A stretch of DNA of 64,000 bases from an uncultured Sphingobacteriales bacterium (GTDB taxonomy: Bacteria; Bacteroidota; Bacteroidia; Chitinophagales; Chitinophagaceae): assembly GCA_937871285.1 (NCBI GenBank), contig CALMQS010000068.1:1-64000 (forward strand), written 5' to 3'. Below the pieces are notes generated by a model. The model was given only the letters and a program-made list of their open reading frames with translations. It did not search any database and had not been told where the DNA came from. The translations under genes and the position numbers were made by a program. Position 1 is the stretch's first letter, and the number at the start of each line of letters is the position of its first letter. Positions 28,565 to 37,657 of this stretch are shown here, one piece after another.

Positions 28565-29284
28565 CTACAGCCCCAATATGTGTAATATTTCCTTCATGGC
28601 TTCAATAACTGAGTTGTCCGTAAGGGCTCTCGGGCGTGCTGTATGGATCAGCAATTCCCTGCAAATGGTTGCCGGGCGGCTGGACAATACCAGAACTCTG
28701 TCTGCCAATTGTGCGGCTTCTTCAATGTCGTGGGTTACAAAAACAACGGTACGCGGGCGCTGCTTTAAAATTCTTACCAGCTCCGAGCGCATCCGCAGCC
28801 TTGTTTGATAATCCAGGGCAGAAAAAGGTTCATCCATTAATAAAATATCCGACTGACCGGCCAGGGCTCTCGCCAGTTCCACGCGCTGGCGCATTCCTCC
28901 CGATAGTTCATGCGGGTAATGACCTTCAAAACCCTCCAGGTGAATCAATTCCACCAGTTCTTTCTTTTCCTTTTTGCGCTGTGAAATATCATCAATCGTT
29001 TGTAAACCCATCTCTATATTTTCCTCCACGGTGAGCCAGGGAAAAAGCCCGTCTTGCTGGTATACCGTTCGTATAATACCTGTTCTGTGCACCGTGCCGG
29101 AAACAGGTTGTATATAACCGGAGAGCAGGTTCAATATTGTTGTTTTGCCACAACCGGAAGGACCCACCAGCATAACCACCTCACCGGCATTCACCTGTAA
29201 GCTCAGTTGGTTCAATACCCCGGTAGCGCCATATCTGTGCGACACGTTTTGTAATACCAGGCTTACATTGTTTTTACCGCTCAT
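28565..29284 (-). CDS. ABC transporter ATPase, SsuB/TauB/NrtD-like
   Basis: A 239-residue cytoplasmic ATPase: Walker A GPSGCGKTT near 38-46, signature LSGGMRQRVELARAL near 125-139, Walker B ILLMDEPFSALD near 147-158 and switch histidine in VFVTHDIEEA. It matches the ATPases of taurine, sulfonate and nitrate importers. It overlaps the permease gene by 11 bases and is 146 bases upstream of the substrate-binding protein gene; all three are on the minus strand, making a complete importer. The ligand is not known. Confidence 0.88.
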   Translation of the reverse strand: MSGKNNVSLVLQNVSHRYGATGVLNQLSLQVNAGEVVMLVGPSGCGKTTILNLLSGYIQPVSGTVHRTGIIRTVYQQDGLFPWLTVEENIEMGLQTIDDISQRKKEKKELVELIHLEGFEGHYPHELSGGMRQRVELARALAGQSDILLMDEPFSALDYQTRLRMRSELVRILKQRPRTVVFVTHDIEEAAQLADRVLVLSSRPATICRELLIHTARPRALTDNSVIEAMKEILHILGL

Positions 29285-30062
29285 ATCCCCATCTTACGTT
29301 TGGAAGTTTAGTTAATTGGTACAGCAACCTGTCTATACCCATGCCCAGTACGCCAATCACTATCATATAACATACCGCCGAGTCAAGCCGTAATCCGTTC
29401 CTGGCTTCCCAGATACCATAGCCCAGGCCATCCTGGCAGCCTACCATTTCCGCTGCTACAATTACTATCCACGAAATTCCGTAGCTCACGCGCAGTGCGG
29501 TTATTACCTGTGGCAGAACAGAAGGAAAGATAACTTTTGTGAGCAAATTACGGCCGGTATAATTATAATCTTTCGCTACCCTGAAATAAATACTTGGTAT
29601 AGTGGCTACGGCAGACATGGTAGCCAGTGCCAACGGGAAAAACGTGGCCATAAATATCAGGAATACTGCCGGTTTATCGCCAATATGGAACCAGAGTATG
29701 GCAAAGGGTATCCATGCCAGGGGAGATAAGAAACGGAAGAAATTCAGCATGGGTACAAAAGCCTTCCTGGCATACAAATGTTGACCCAGCCATAACCCCA
29801 ATGGGAGACCCAATGCTGCCGATAGTACAAAACCAATTGCCACCCGCCACAGGGAAGCAATGATATCATTTATTAAACGCCCGGCCAGGAACTCTTCCTT
29901 AAAGCTTTTTATTACGGCTGCGGGCGATGGCATTGCATATGCCGGAAAGAGATCAATATAAGAGGCAAGAGCCCATAATAATATTACAGTTGCCAGTACG
30001 ATAACTGGTAATAAAATGTGGATTGCTTTTTTTTTACGGATTGCCTTTTCCGCGTTTATCAT
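29274..30062 (-). CDS. ABC transporter permease, SsuC/TauC/NrtB-like
   Basis: A 262-residue inner-membrane permease with about six helices. The binding-protein-dependent transport signature is visible around residues 150-215 (STIYFRVAKDYNYTGRNLL-type coupling region). Other marks are FFRFLSPLAWIPFAILWF and EMVGCQDGLGYGIWEA, characteristic of the SsuC/TauC/NrtB group. First gene of the three-gene importer; the 209-base gap upstream to the acyl-CoA dehydrogenase gene holds no other gene and no exact promoter box. Confidence 0.87.
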   Translation of the reverse strand: MINAEKAIRKKKAIHILLPVIVLATVILLWALASYIDLFPAYAMPSPAAVIKSFKEEFLAGRLINDIIASLWRVAIGFVLSAALGLPLGLWLGQHLYARKAFVPMLNFFRFLSPLAWIPFAILWFHIGDKPAVFLIFMATFFPLALATMSAVATIPSIYFRVAKDYNYTGRNLLTKVIFPSVLPQVITALRVSYGISWIVIVAAEMVGCQDGLGYGIWEARNGLRLDSAVCYMIVIGVLGMGIDRLLYQLTKLPNVRWGYER

Positions 30063-30271
30063 AAATATCCTGATTTAGGTGCAATGGTCAATTTCCTAAA
30101 GCTGAAAATAAGCAGAATATACGAATATGCACCAGGAATGCCCTGAGCAAACAATGGGTTGCAACAAAAGCTGTCTGAAAATGACAGGTACACCCTTAAG
30201 TAATAGAATAGAAGCATAGAGATTGCAAAAGCGCATTCTCTTCTCCACTGCAATATTTATTGGTTAATTGC

Positions 30272-32110
30272 TCAGGACAAAGCGTATTTATTATCTGCAA
30301 TCAGCTTATCCGCTATACGTCTCCTGGCATCTTTGCTGTTAAAAGGTTCCGCTTTGGTAAAGCGTTTTACGCCCAGCAGCATCATGCGCTGCTCATCTCC
30401 TTCGGCAAATGCGTTTATGGCATCGCGACCGCTTTTGTTTACCCTGTCGGCAGTATCGTACAGGTATGTTTTAGCGATATCCATGTATAGTGCAGCAGCC
30501 GGCTCACCCTGCTTACCCGCTATTTTGACGGCTCTTAACAATGCGCTCTCGGCATGAAAAACGTTAATCGCCATATCAGCAATGTTCATCAGGATCTCCT
30601 GTTCGCTTTCAATTTTCATCATCAGCTTTTGCACGGCAGCGCCGGCTACCATCAAAATCGCTTTTTTCATACTGGCAATCAGCTTCAGCTCTTTTGCAAA
30701 ATCGCCATCATCACTACTGCCAAAATCAGGAATGCTCATCAGCTCTTTTTGTACCGCTGTAGCGGGGCCCATCAGATCCAGCCTTCCCTTCATTGCCCGC
30801 TTCAATACCATATCTACCGTGAGTAAACGGTTTATTTCATTTGTTCCTTCAAAAATGCGGTTGATGCGGCTGTCGCGGTAAGCCCTTGATATAATATATT
30901 CAGCGCTGAACCCGTTACCGCCGTGTATCTGAACGCCTTCATCCACTACAAAATCCAGCGCTTCACTGCCAAACACCTTAAGCATCGCGCATTCTATGGC
31001 ATATTCTTCCGCGCCTGCCAGCAGGGCTTCGCTGAAAGGTTTTCCTTCCTGCACTAATTCCTGTTCTTTGTCGTCAATCCATTTTGCCGTTCTGTACAAT
31101 GCGCTTTCGGCTACCCATATGCGTATAGCCATTTCCGCCATCTTGTGCTTCATAGCGCCAAACTGCGCTATAGGCTGCTTAAATTGTTCGCGGGTATTAG
31201 CATATTGTATGGCGGTAGTTGCGGCTCCCTTTGCTCCACCCAGCGCTGCGGCGCATAATTTTAAGCGGCCGATATTCAGGATATTAAAAGCAATGATATG
31301 CCCTTTGCCAATTTCGCCCAGTACATTTTCTGCCGGCACTTTTGCATCCTGGAAATAAAGCTGAACAGTGGAAGAACCTTTGATGCCCATTTTATGCTCC
31401 TCAGGTCCCTGTGTAAATCCTTCGGTATCACGGTTTACTATAAACGCCGTAAATCCTGCCTTGCCGCCTGCCTGTCCGGTAGGCAGGGCAGGCAGGTTAT
31501 CGCCATCCACTTTAGCGAATACGGTATACACATCGGCAAAGCCGCCGTTGGTGATCCAGCATTTTTGCCCGTTTAGTAAATAATATTTACCATCACTGCT
31601 CAATTTGGCCGAAGTTTTGGCGCTAAGCGCGTCGCTGCCGCTATTAGGTTCCGTTAGTCCGTAAGATCCCTTCCATTCGCCGCTTGTTAGCTTAGGGATG
31701 TATTTTTCTTTTTGCGCGGGTGTTCCAAAATATAGTATAGGTAAAGTGCCGATACCCGTATGCGCGGCTATGGCCACAGAAAATGAAAAGCCGCTGCCCA
31801 GCCCCTCATTTACCAGGGTGGAGGTAACAAAATCTTTCCCTAATCCACCGTACTCCTCGGGTATGGACACACCCAGCAAGCCCTGTTCCCCTGCTTTGTC
31901 TAACAGGGAAGGCATTAAGCCCGGTTCCAGTTCATCAATACGCTCAATAATGGGAAGCACTTCGGTGGAAACAAAAGAGGTGCACATTTCCATGATCATC
32001 TTTTGTTCCTCGCTGAAATCTTCAGGTGTAAAAATGTCTCCCGGCTGGCTTTCCCTGATGATCCATTCACCACCTTTGAATACAGCAGGGGCTGGTGCTA
32101 CAGTGCTCAT
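30272..32110 (-). CDS. Acyl-CoA dehydrogenase
   Basis: A 612-residue flavoenzyme oxidising an acyl-CoA to the enoyl-CoA, with FAD and ETF as expected partners. The core carries YGLTEPNSGSDA (FAD-contact region), GQKCWITNGG, IHGGNGFSAEYIISRAYRDSR and IFEGTNEINR. It has a ~200-residue C-terminal extension, as in the long VLCAD-like or Bacteroidota enzymes. Between KVDGD and KAGFTAFIV about 11 extra residues (LPALPTGQAG around 206-215) are encoded by a GC-rich palindromic repeat, an unusual in-frame insertion. It lies 39 bases downstream of a MarR regulator, likely in one transcript, hence probably controlled by it. The chain-length preference is unknown. Confidence 0.87.
   Translation of the reverse strand: MSTVAPAPAVFKGGEWIIRESQPGDIFTPEDFSEEQKMIMEMCTSFVSTEVLPIIERIDELEPGLMPSLLDKAGEQGLLGVSIPEEYGGLGKDFVTSTLVNEGLGSGFSFSVAIAAHTGIGTLPILYFGTPAQKEKYIPKLTSGEWKGSYGLTEPNSGSDALSAKTSAKLSSDGKYYLLNGQKCWITNGGFADVYTVFAKVDGDNLPALPTGQAGGKAGFTAFIVNRDTEGFTQGPEEHKMGIKGSSTVQLYFQDAKVPAENVLGEIGKGHIIAFNILNIGRLKLCAAALGGAKGAATTAIQYANTREQFKQPIAQFGAMKHKMAEMAIRIWVAESALYRTAKWIDDKEQELVQEGKPFSEALLAGAEEYAIECAMLKVFGSEALDFVVDEGVQIHGGNGFSAEYIISRAYRDSRINRIFEGTNEINRLLTVDMVLKRAMKGRLDLMGPATAVQKELMSIPDFGSSDDGDFAKELKLIASMKKAILMVAGAAVQKLMMKIESEQEILMNIADMAINVFHAESALLRAVKIAGKQGEPAAALYMDIAKTYLYDTADRVNKSGRDAINAFAEGDEQRMMLLGVKRFTKAEPFNSKDARRRIADKLIADNKYALS
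31467..31497. repeat. GC-rich palindromic repeat inside acyl-CoA dehydrogenase gene
   Basis: CCTGCCT (31467-31473), loop GTCCGGT, AGGCAGG (31481-31487), then another GCAGGCAGG. It keeps the reading frame and encodes LPALPTGQAG on the minus strand at a spot where acyl-CoA dehydrogenases normally run straight into the next beta strand. GC content is clearly above that of the flanking coding sequence. Confidence 0.6.
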
Positions 32111-32149
32111 ACGTTAAATTTTTTATGTTAAGCAATAATGAATATTTTC

Positions 32150-32590
32150 TTATTTCAGATTATCGTACACTCTTTGTAAAACAGACTTGCATATTTCTAT
32201 CTCTTCGGCAGATACAGCAATGAGCGCTTCATTAAGCGTTTGATTGGCCATATCCATCGTTTGATCCCTGAGTACGGCAGCGGTTTCACTTAAATAGATA
32301 CGATTGATGCGCCGGTCTTCCAGCGAAGCCACCCGTTTTACCAATTGCTGTTTTTCCAGATTATCTACCAGCCGTGTAATGCTGGGCTTATCCCTGAACG
32401 TGGCGCTGCATAATTCCTGCTGGCTGAGCCCGTCCTGCTTCCATAAATGATATAGAACGCTCCATTGCTCAATAGTAATATCTATGCCGTGCTGTTTAAA
32501 ATTTTTTTGCAGCCGCCTTGCAATAGCCGTGGAAGCCACGCCTGTTATAAAACTGTATAATTCGCCTCTTTTAAATTGGTTGCCGGACAT
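32150..32590 (-). CDS. MarR-family transcriptional regulator
   Basis: A 146-residue winged-helix regulator. The recognition region reads LSQQELCSATFRDKPSITRL, followed by VDNLEKQQLVKRVASLEDRRINRIYLSE, the wing with the typical DRR motif; helices at both ends would form the dimer interface. It precedes the acyl-CoA dehydrogenase gene by 39 bases on the same strand. A perfect inverted repeat lies between its predicted -7 box and start codon, so it probably represses its own operon and is released by a ligand, perhaps an acyl-CoA or aromatic acid (inference). Confidence 0.9.
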   Translation of the reverse strand: MSGNQFKRGELYSFITGVASTAIARRLQKNFKQHGIDITIEQWSVLYHLWKQDGLSQQELCSATFRDKPSITRLVDNLEKQQLVKRVASLEDRRINRIYLSETAAVLRDQTMDMANQTLNEALIAVSAEEIEICKSVLQRVYDNLK

Positions 32591-32594
32591 ATAG

Positions 32595-32620
32595 TTAGTT
32601 ATGCAACTAATTCAAAGCTA
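32595..32620 (-). promoter_or_regulatory. MarR operator overlapping predicted -7 box
   Basis: TTAGTT (32595-32600), ATGC, AACTAA (32605-32610) is a perfect inverted repeat four bases upstream of the marR-type ATG. On the minus strand TAGCTTTG (32620-32613) matches TAnnTTTG directly upstream of it. Transcription would therefore begin inside the palindrome, the layout expected for autorepression. Confidence 0.6.
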
Positions 32621-32813
32621 TGTATTCTTACTGAATTATCTTCTCGTTTTTTGACATTATTGATCTAAGGTTTGATTTAAAATATAATATGTGTTAAAGC
32701 ATTAACAGATTTTTTTCAAATTATTTAACATTATTTTATGGATCACTAAATATTTCCAATAACTTTATATGATCTACAACACACTATTATTTTATTACTA
32801 AAACTACTGTTTT

Positions 32814-35800
32814 ATGGGAGTATCCTGTTTATTGGGATGGCAAATGGCCATACTCAGAAGCTCTTGCCAGGCTATCAAAAGAAGTTTTTTTACACTTTTA
32901 TTCATTTGTTTTATTTCACCTCAATTATTTTCACAAAGCCGGGTAGTTACCGGGAAAGTTACCGATGATGTTGGCGCTCCTGTTGCTAATGTAACCGTGG
33001 CTGAAAAAGGAACCAACCAGGTTGTGCTAACCAATGAAGAAGGAAATTTTTCCATTACGGTTACCAGATCCAATGCTATTTTGGTATTTAGCTCGGTGGG
33101 CTATGAAACAGTTGAGCAATCAGCAGGCAATGGCGCTGTTGTAAATATCAGACTAAAGCAATCTGTTGGCGGATTGGAAGAAGTAGTAGTAACAGCATTG
33201 GGCATCAGGCGGGAGAAAAAAGCACTGACCTATGCGGCCCAAACCGTTAATGGTGATGAATTGCGAAAGGCAGCCAACACAAACTTTGTGGACGCCCTTA
33301 GCGGCAAAGCAGCGGGTCTTGATATCAAGATCAATGCTTCAGGACCCGGTGGTTCTACCAAAGCCGTGCTAAGAGGAAACAAATCCCTACTCGGCTTTAG
33401 CGAAGCGCTTTATGTAATTGACGGTATCCCAATGGTCAATAATAAGACTGGTCAGCCCGGATCTTACGGCGGCACTGATGGTGGTGATGGTCTTTCTACT
33501 ATCAATCCTGCAGACATTGAAAGTGTCAGTATACTGCGTGGCGCTAATGCTTCTATCCTCTATGGCAGCCAGGGTGCCAATGGCGTGATCCTGATTACCA
33601 CAAAAAAAGGAAGGTCAGGAAAGGTTTCGATAGACTTTAACTCCAGCACTATTTTCGATAAAGTAGCAAACCTTCCCAACTTTCAGTATCGTTACGGGTC
33701 AACAGGCGGAGACTACAGTTGGGTGTATCCAAAAATGAAAACTGCTACCGAACCCGGATTTGTGAATACAGATCTGATCAATATGTCAAAATCGCCGGTT
33801 CAAAATATTACATCAGACAATTATCAAAAGGATTATATAGATGATTTCTTCCGGGTGGGCGGTACCTACACCAATTCGGTAGCTATACACGGAGGCACTG
33901 ATAAAACAACAGTGTATTTTTCATATGCCAATACCGCAGCAACCGGTGTAATGCCAACAAATACTTATATGAAGAATAATTTTGCGTTTAATCAAAGCAC
34001 AAAATTACTGAACGACAAAATGGTCATAAGTTCAAATGTAATGCTCTCCTCAGAAAAATCAAAAAACCGGCCGGGTGCAGGTTATTATAACAACCCGCTT
34101 ACCGGTCTGTTCTTATTTGGAAGAGACAGGGATTTCAACTACTACAAAAACAACTACCAGGTATTTGACAGTACCAGAAACCTGTATAAAATGAACTGGT
34201 ATTCTACCGAAGAAAAACAAAACAACCCCTTTTGGGAGCTTAATAATGACCCCAAAGTTGCGACTTCCAAACGCGTTATTGCAAGCGTGAAACTATCCTA
34301 TCAACTCGCTGACGATCTTAAGTTTGAAGTCAGGGGAAATATTGACTACAATGCTATTCAAAGAGACTATCGCTATGCTGCAGCCGGCAACTCGGTAAGT
34401 GTGAGTCCCAATGGCACCTGGTCTTATACCAAATATACAGACCAGTCTATTTATACCGATGGTATCCTGACCTATAATAAAAATTTCGGCAACTTTAGCC
34501 TTGCCGCATTAGCCGGACTGGCTTACCAGAAGAATACATTCAATGATGGTATGAATGTGGGTAATGGTACAAACCCATTACAATATCCTAACTTTTTTAC
34601 GTTTGCCAATATTCCCAATAACGTAATGTTTAATAAAACGATTAACAAGACAACCAAACAGGGCGCATTCGCAAACGCAACCATAGGATTTAAAGACTTT
34701 GTATTTCTTGACCTTGCCGCTCGTAATGACTGGGCTTCTACGCTGGCGCTTACCGGTAATGAGTCCTACCTGTATCCTTCTATAGGAGCAAGCGCTATAA
34801 TCAGCCAGATGGTTAATCTGCCTAAAGCAATTTCGTTCTTTAAATTACGGGCTTCCCTTAGCCAGACAGCAAATGAAGTACCTTTCAACGTGGTAAATCC
34901 CTGGAATTCAATTGGCGGAACAGGCAACCTGTCAACCGGCGTTGGAAGTATCAACAGGAATACGCAGGTACCTTTTACTAACCTGAAACCTGAAAAAATT
35001 GTAGGCAGCGAATATGGTACCGAAATACGCTTCCTGAATAACAGGCTCGGATTGGATTTTACGCTTTATAAGGATGTAAGCACCAACCAGTTTCTTACTT
35101 TAGCAGCGCCTTCAGGCTCAGGGTACACAATCTATTATATCAATGCGGGAAAGATCGTCAACAATGGATTTGAGCTTTCGGTGAACGCTGAACCCGTTCG
35201 CGGAGCCAATTTCAGTTGGAGCACTTCTGTTAACAGCTCACAAAATAAGAATAAAATCGTTGAGCTGATTGCTTCTAATCCCGATTACCAGGTAGGTGGC
35301 GATGATGAAGGTTTTGCATCTATTATCAAAGCCGGTGGTTCATTCAACGATGTATACATTTATAAATTTGCAAGAGATGATAAAGGTCAGATTATACTGA
35401 CCGATAAGGAGGACGCAGCCCCTGTTCCAACAAAAGCCGCTAAACAGGAAAAAGTGGGTAATGTAAACCCTGATTTCCTGCTGGGGTGGAACAACAATTT
35501 TACATTCCATAATTTCTTTGCCGGCATATTGATCAATGGAAAATTTGGCGGGGTCGCTTTTTCTAAAACAGAAGCATTTCTCGATTCTTACGGCGTAAGC
35601 GAAAGAAGCGCCGAGGCAAGAGATCTGGGATATGTACCCATCCAGGCTGTTATGGGATCCACCGCAGTAACAAAACTTGACCCGGCAACATATTATTCGG
35701 CCATTGGCGACAGAAATAAAATTATGGAGCCTTACATATATTCAAGAACGAATGTGCGCTTAGGTCAATTGGTATTGGGCTATACCTTCCGGTCTAAAAA

Positions 35801-35984
35801 CGCCAATCCTGTTTTCAAAGACGCTTCCATTTCCTTGATCGGAAGAAATTTGTTTTTCTTCTACAAAAAGGCTCCGTATGATCCTGAGCAGGCCATGAGC
35901 ACAAACAACTCTATGCAATCAAATGATGTATTTAGTTTGCCCGCAACGAGACAGCTTGGCTTTAATGTGAAATTTACATTCTAA
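32814..35984 (+). CDS. SusC-like TonB-dependent outer-membrane receptor (first pair)
   Basis: A 1056-residue outer-membrane transporter. A signal peptide near residues 20-41 (FFTLLFICFISPQLFSQ) is followed by a carboxypeptidase-regulatory-like beta domain (VTGKVTDDVGAPVANVTV), the TonB-box-type linker EEVVVTALGI near 124-133, a plug domain (LYVIDGIPM, ILRGANASILYGSQGANG) and a 22-strand barrel ending in FNVKFTF, with the terminal phenylalanine needed for BAM assembly. No STN signalling domain is present, so it is not expected to signal to a FecR protein. The partner susD-like gene begins 1 base after the stop codon region. The start could also be the ATG at 32844 (MAILRSSCQAIKRSF). Substrate unknown. 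Confidence 0.92.
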   Translation: MGVSCLLGWQMAILRSSCQAIKRSFFTLLFICFISPQLFSQSRVVTGKVTDDVGAPVANVTVAEKGTNQVVLTNEEGNFSITVTRSNAILVFSSVGYETVEQSAGNGAVVNIRLKQSVGGLEEVVVTALGIRREKKALTYAAQTVNGDELRKAANTNFVDALSGKAAGLDIKINASGPGGSTKAVLRGNKSLLGFSEALYVIDGIPMVNNKTGQPGSYGGTDGGDGLSTINPADIESVSILRGANASILYGSQGANGVILITTKKGRSGKVSIDFNSSTIFDKVANLPNFQYRYGSTGGDYSWVYPKMKTATEPGFVNTDLINMSKSPVQNITSDNYQKDYIDDFFRVGGTYTNSVAIHGGTDKTTVYFSYANTAATGVMPTNTYMKNNFAFNQSTKLLNDKMVISSNVMLSSEKSKNRPGAGYYNNPLTGLFLFGRDRDFNYYKNNYQVFDSTRNLYKMNWYSTEEKQNNPFWELNNDPKVATSKRVIASVKLSYQLADDLKFEVRGNIDYNAIQRDYRYAAAGNSVSVSPNGTWSYTKYTDQSIYTDGILTYNKNFGNFSLAALAGLAYQKNTFNDGMNVGNGTNPLQYPNFFTFANIPNNVMFNKTINKTTKQGAFANATIGFKDFVFLDLAARNDWASTLALTGNESYLYPSIGASAIISQMVNLPKAISFFKLRASLSQTANEVPFNVVNPWNSIGGTGNLSTGVGSINRNTQVPFTNLKPEKIVGSEYGTEIRFLNNRLGLDFTLYKDVSTNQFLTLAAPSGSGYTIYYINAGKIVNNGFELSVNAEPVRGANFSWSTSVNSSQNKNKIVELIASNPDYQVGGDDEGFASIIKAGGSFNDVYIYKFARDDKGQIILTDKEDAAPVPTKAAKQEKVGNVNPDFLLGWNNNFTFHNFFAGILINGKFGGVAFSKTEAFLDSYGVSERSAEARDLGYVPIQAVMGSTAVTKLDPATYYSAIGDRNKIMEPYIYSRTNVRLGQLVLGYTFRSKNANPVFKDASISLIGRNLFFFYKKAPYDPEQAMSTNNSMQSNDVFSLPATRQLGFNVKFTF

Positions 35985-35985
35985 A

Positions 35986-37578
35986 ATGGTTAAACTAATC
36001 AATATGAAATATTTAGTTATTGGAGTAGCATACCTGATTATATTCAGTTCTTGCACTAAAAGTTTTGAAAGCATCAATCAGAACCCGAACCAAATATCAG
36101 ATGAGTTGCTGAAACAGGATTTTAACCTGGTAGGGTCTCCTTTTTCGGGGATGATCTTCAACCTGAACGGTCACCAGATTGAAGAAGACCTGTGTTATGA
36201 CAATTGGATGGGGTTCATGGGCACCCCCACGGATTTTGTGGGCAATGTAAATAATACTACCTATTATATCCGATGGAACTCCTATTGGGGCCGCATATAT
36301 GGCAGCATCATGTCGCCTGCAAAACAGGTTACTCAACTGGCAGAAGATAATAACCTGCCGCTTTTTGCAACCTGGGCTAAACTCATCCGTATTATAGGGA
36401 TATCGAAGCTGACAGCCATTCACGGCCCGGTCATTTATACTAATTATGGCAGTACCGAGGCTTCTATTCTTTACGATAAAGAATCAGACCTGTATCCTTT
36501 ATTCTTTAAGCAACTGGATACTATACAAGCCGATTTTGCAGCTAACCGCGATTACCCGGGTTTTAAAAAATTTGATCCTACTTTGTATGCAGGAAGCCTC
36601 TCCAAATGGATGAAGGTGGTTAATTCGCTTAGGTTAAGGCTGGCCATTCGCATATCAAAAGTAAGTCCTGACATGGCAAAAACAGAAGGAGAAAAGGCTT
36701 TGAGCGACCCTGCCGGTTTAATAGAGAGTAATGGAGACAATTTTACAAACTCACTTTTGGGGAACATTATGCCGGTAGCCCAGATCTGCTATCAGTGGGA
36801 TGATACCCGTATGGGCGGAGTGATGGAATCGTTTATGGTTGGTTTAGGCGATGGCAGAATATCAAAATACTATGCACCTGTAACCGACCTTTCTTTGGTT
36901 GCCGACCATCCGTTGGTGCCTTATAAAGGGGTCCGCAATGGCGCTTACATTAACGCAAAAGCGGACCATGTTCCTTTCTCCAAAGTGTCTGATGATTTTA
37001 ACAAGGTTCAAACCAGAAGAGACATTACGGCTGCAGAAGTGCTGTTTCTTAAGGCAGAAGCCGGTTTAAGAGGCTGGTCCGGCGCCGGCGACCCCAAGGA
37101 AAATTACGAAAATGGCATAAAGCAATCCTTTGCTGACTGGGGTGCCAGTGGTGTAGATGCTTACCTGGCAAACAGTACAGGCAAGCCAATTAATTATGTG
37201 GATCCGATTGATTCCCGCAATAGCTTTACGGCTGTCTCCACCATTACGGTAGCCTGGAACAATGCCGATAACAATGAGTTGAAGCTGGAAAAGATCCTTA
37301 CGCAAAAATATCTTGCTGCCTTTACTCAAACGCTGGAAGCATGGGTAGATTTCAGGAGAACAGGGTATCCTAAAATACCACATGTTGCCAAGAACGACAG
37401 CAATGATGACTGGGGTATTATTCCTGCCAATCAGTGGATCAAAAGAATGCCATTTGTTAATGGTGAAAGAACCGGTAATGCCGCTGCTGTAGCAGACGCT
37501 GTAACAAAAATGGGACCGGGAGCTAAAGATGATATCGCTACCCGTTTATGGTGGGATACCGGTGGTCCGAACTTTTAA
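35986..37578 (+). CDS. SusD-like outer-membrane lipoprotein (SusD-like_2 type)
   Basis: A 530-residue surface lipoprotein, partner of the SusC-like receptor just upstream. The signal peptide ends in a lipobox IIFSSC with Cys23 (Cys17 if the ATG at 36004 is the start). The helical, TPR-like body shows NSLRLRLAIRISKVSPDMA and EVLFLKAEAGLRGW, typical of the SusD-like_2 group, whose members bind oligosaccharides or other nutrients and lid the SusC barrel. It differs from the RagB/SusD-type protein of the second pair in this window. It is followed by a strong terminator and is convergent with the GH30 gene. Confidence 0.88.
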   Translation: MVKLINMKYLVIGVAYLIIFSSCTKSFESINQNPNQISDELLKQDFNLVGSPFSGMIFNLNGHQIEEDLCYDNWMGFMGTPTDFVGNVNNTTYYIRWNSYWGRIYGSIMSPAKQVTQLAEDNNLPLFATWAKLIRIIGISKLTAIHGPVIYTNYGSTEASILYDKESDLYPLFFKQLDTIQADFAANRDYPGFKKFDPTLYAGSLSKWMKVVNSLRLRLAIRISKVSPDMAKTEGEKALSDPAGLIESNGDNFTNSLLGNIMPVAQICYQWDDTRMGGVMESFMVGLGDGRISKYYAPVTDLSLVADHPLVPYKGVRNGAYINAKADHVPFSKVSDDFNKVQTRRDITAAEVLFLKAEAGLRGWSGAGDPKENYENGIKQSFADWGASGVDAYLANSTGKPINYVDPIDSRNSFTAVSTITVAWNNADNNELKLEKILTQKYLAAFTQTLEAWVDFRRTGYPKIPHVAKNDSNDDWGIIPANQWIKRMPFVNGERTGNAAAVADAVTKMGPGAKDDIATRLWWDTGGPNF

Positions 37579-37600
37579 TTTTATATTTAGTCAATTAATA

Positions 37601-37635
37601 AAAAAGGCTGTCTAACTTTTTGGACAGCCTTTTTT
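37601..37635 (+). terminator. Rho-independent terminator after SusC/D pair 1
   Basis: AAAAGGCTGTC (37602-37612) pairs with GACAGCCTTTT (37623-37633) around a 10-base loop, and is followed by T. A-run and T-run on both sides make it bidirectional, serving also the convergent GH30 gene that ends at 37658. Confidence 0.85.
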
Positions 37636-37657
37636 ATTACGAACCTTTTAATAAATA

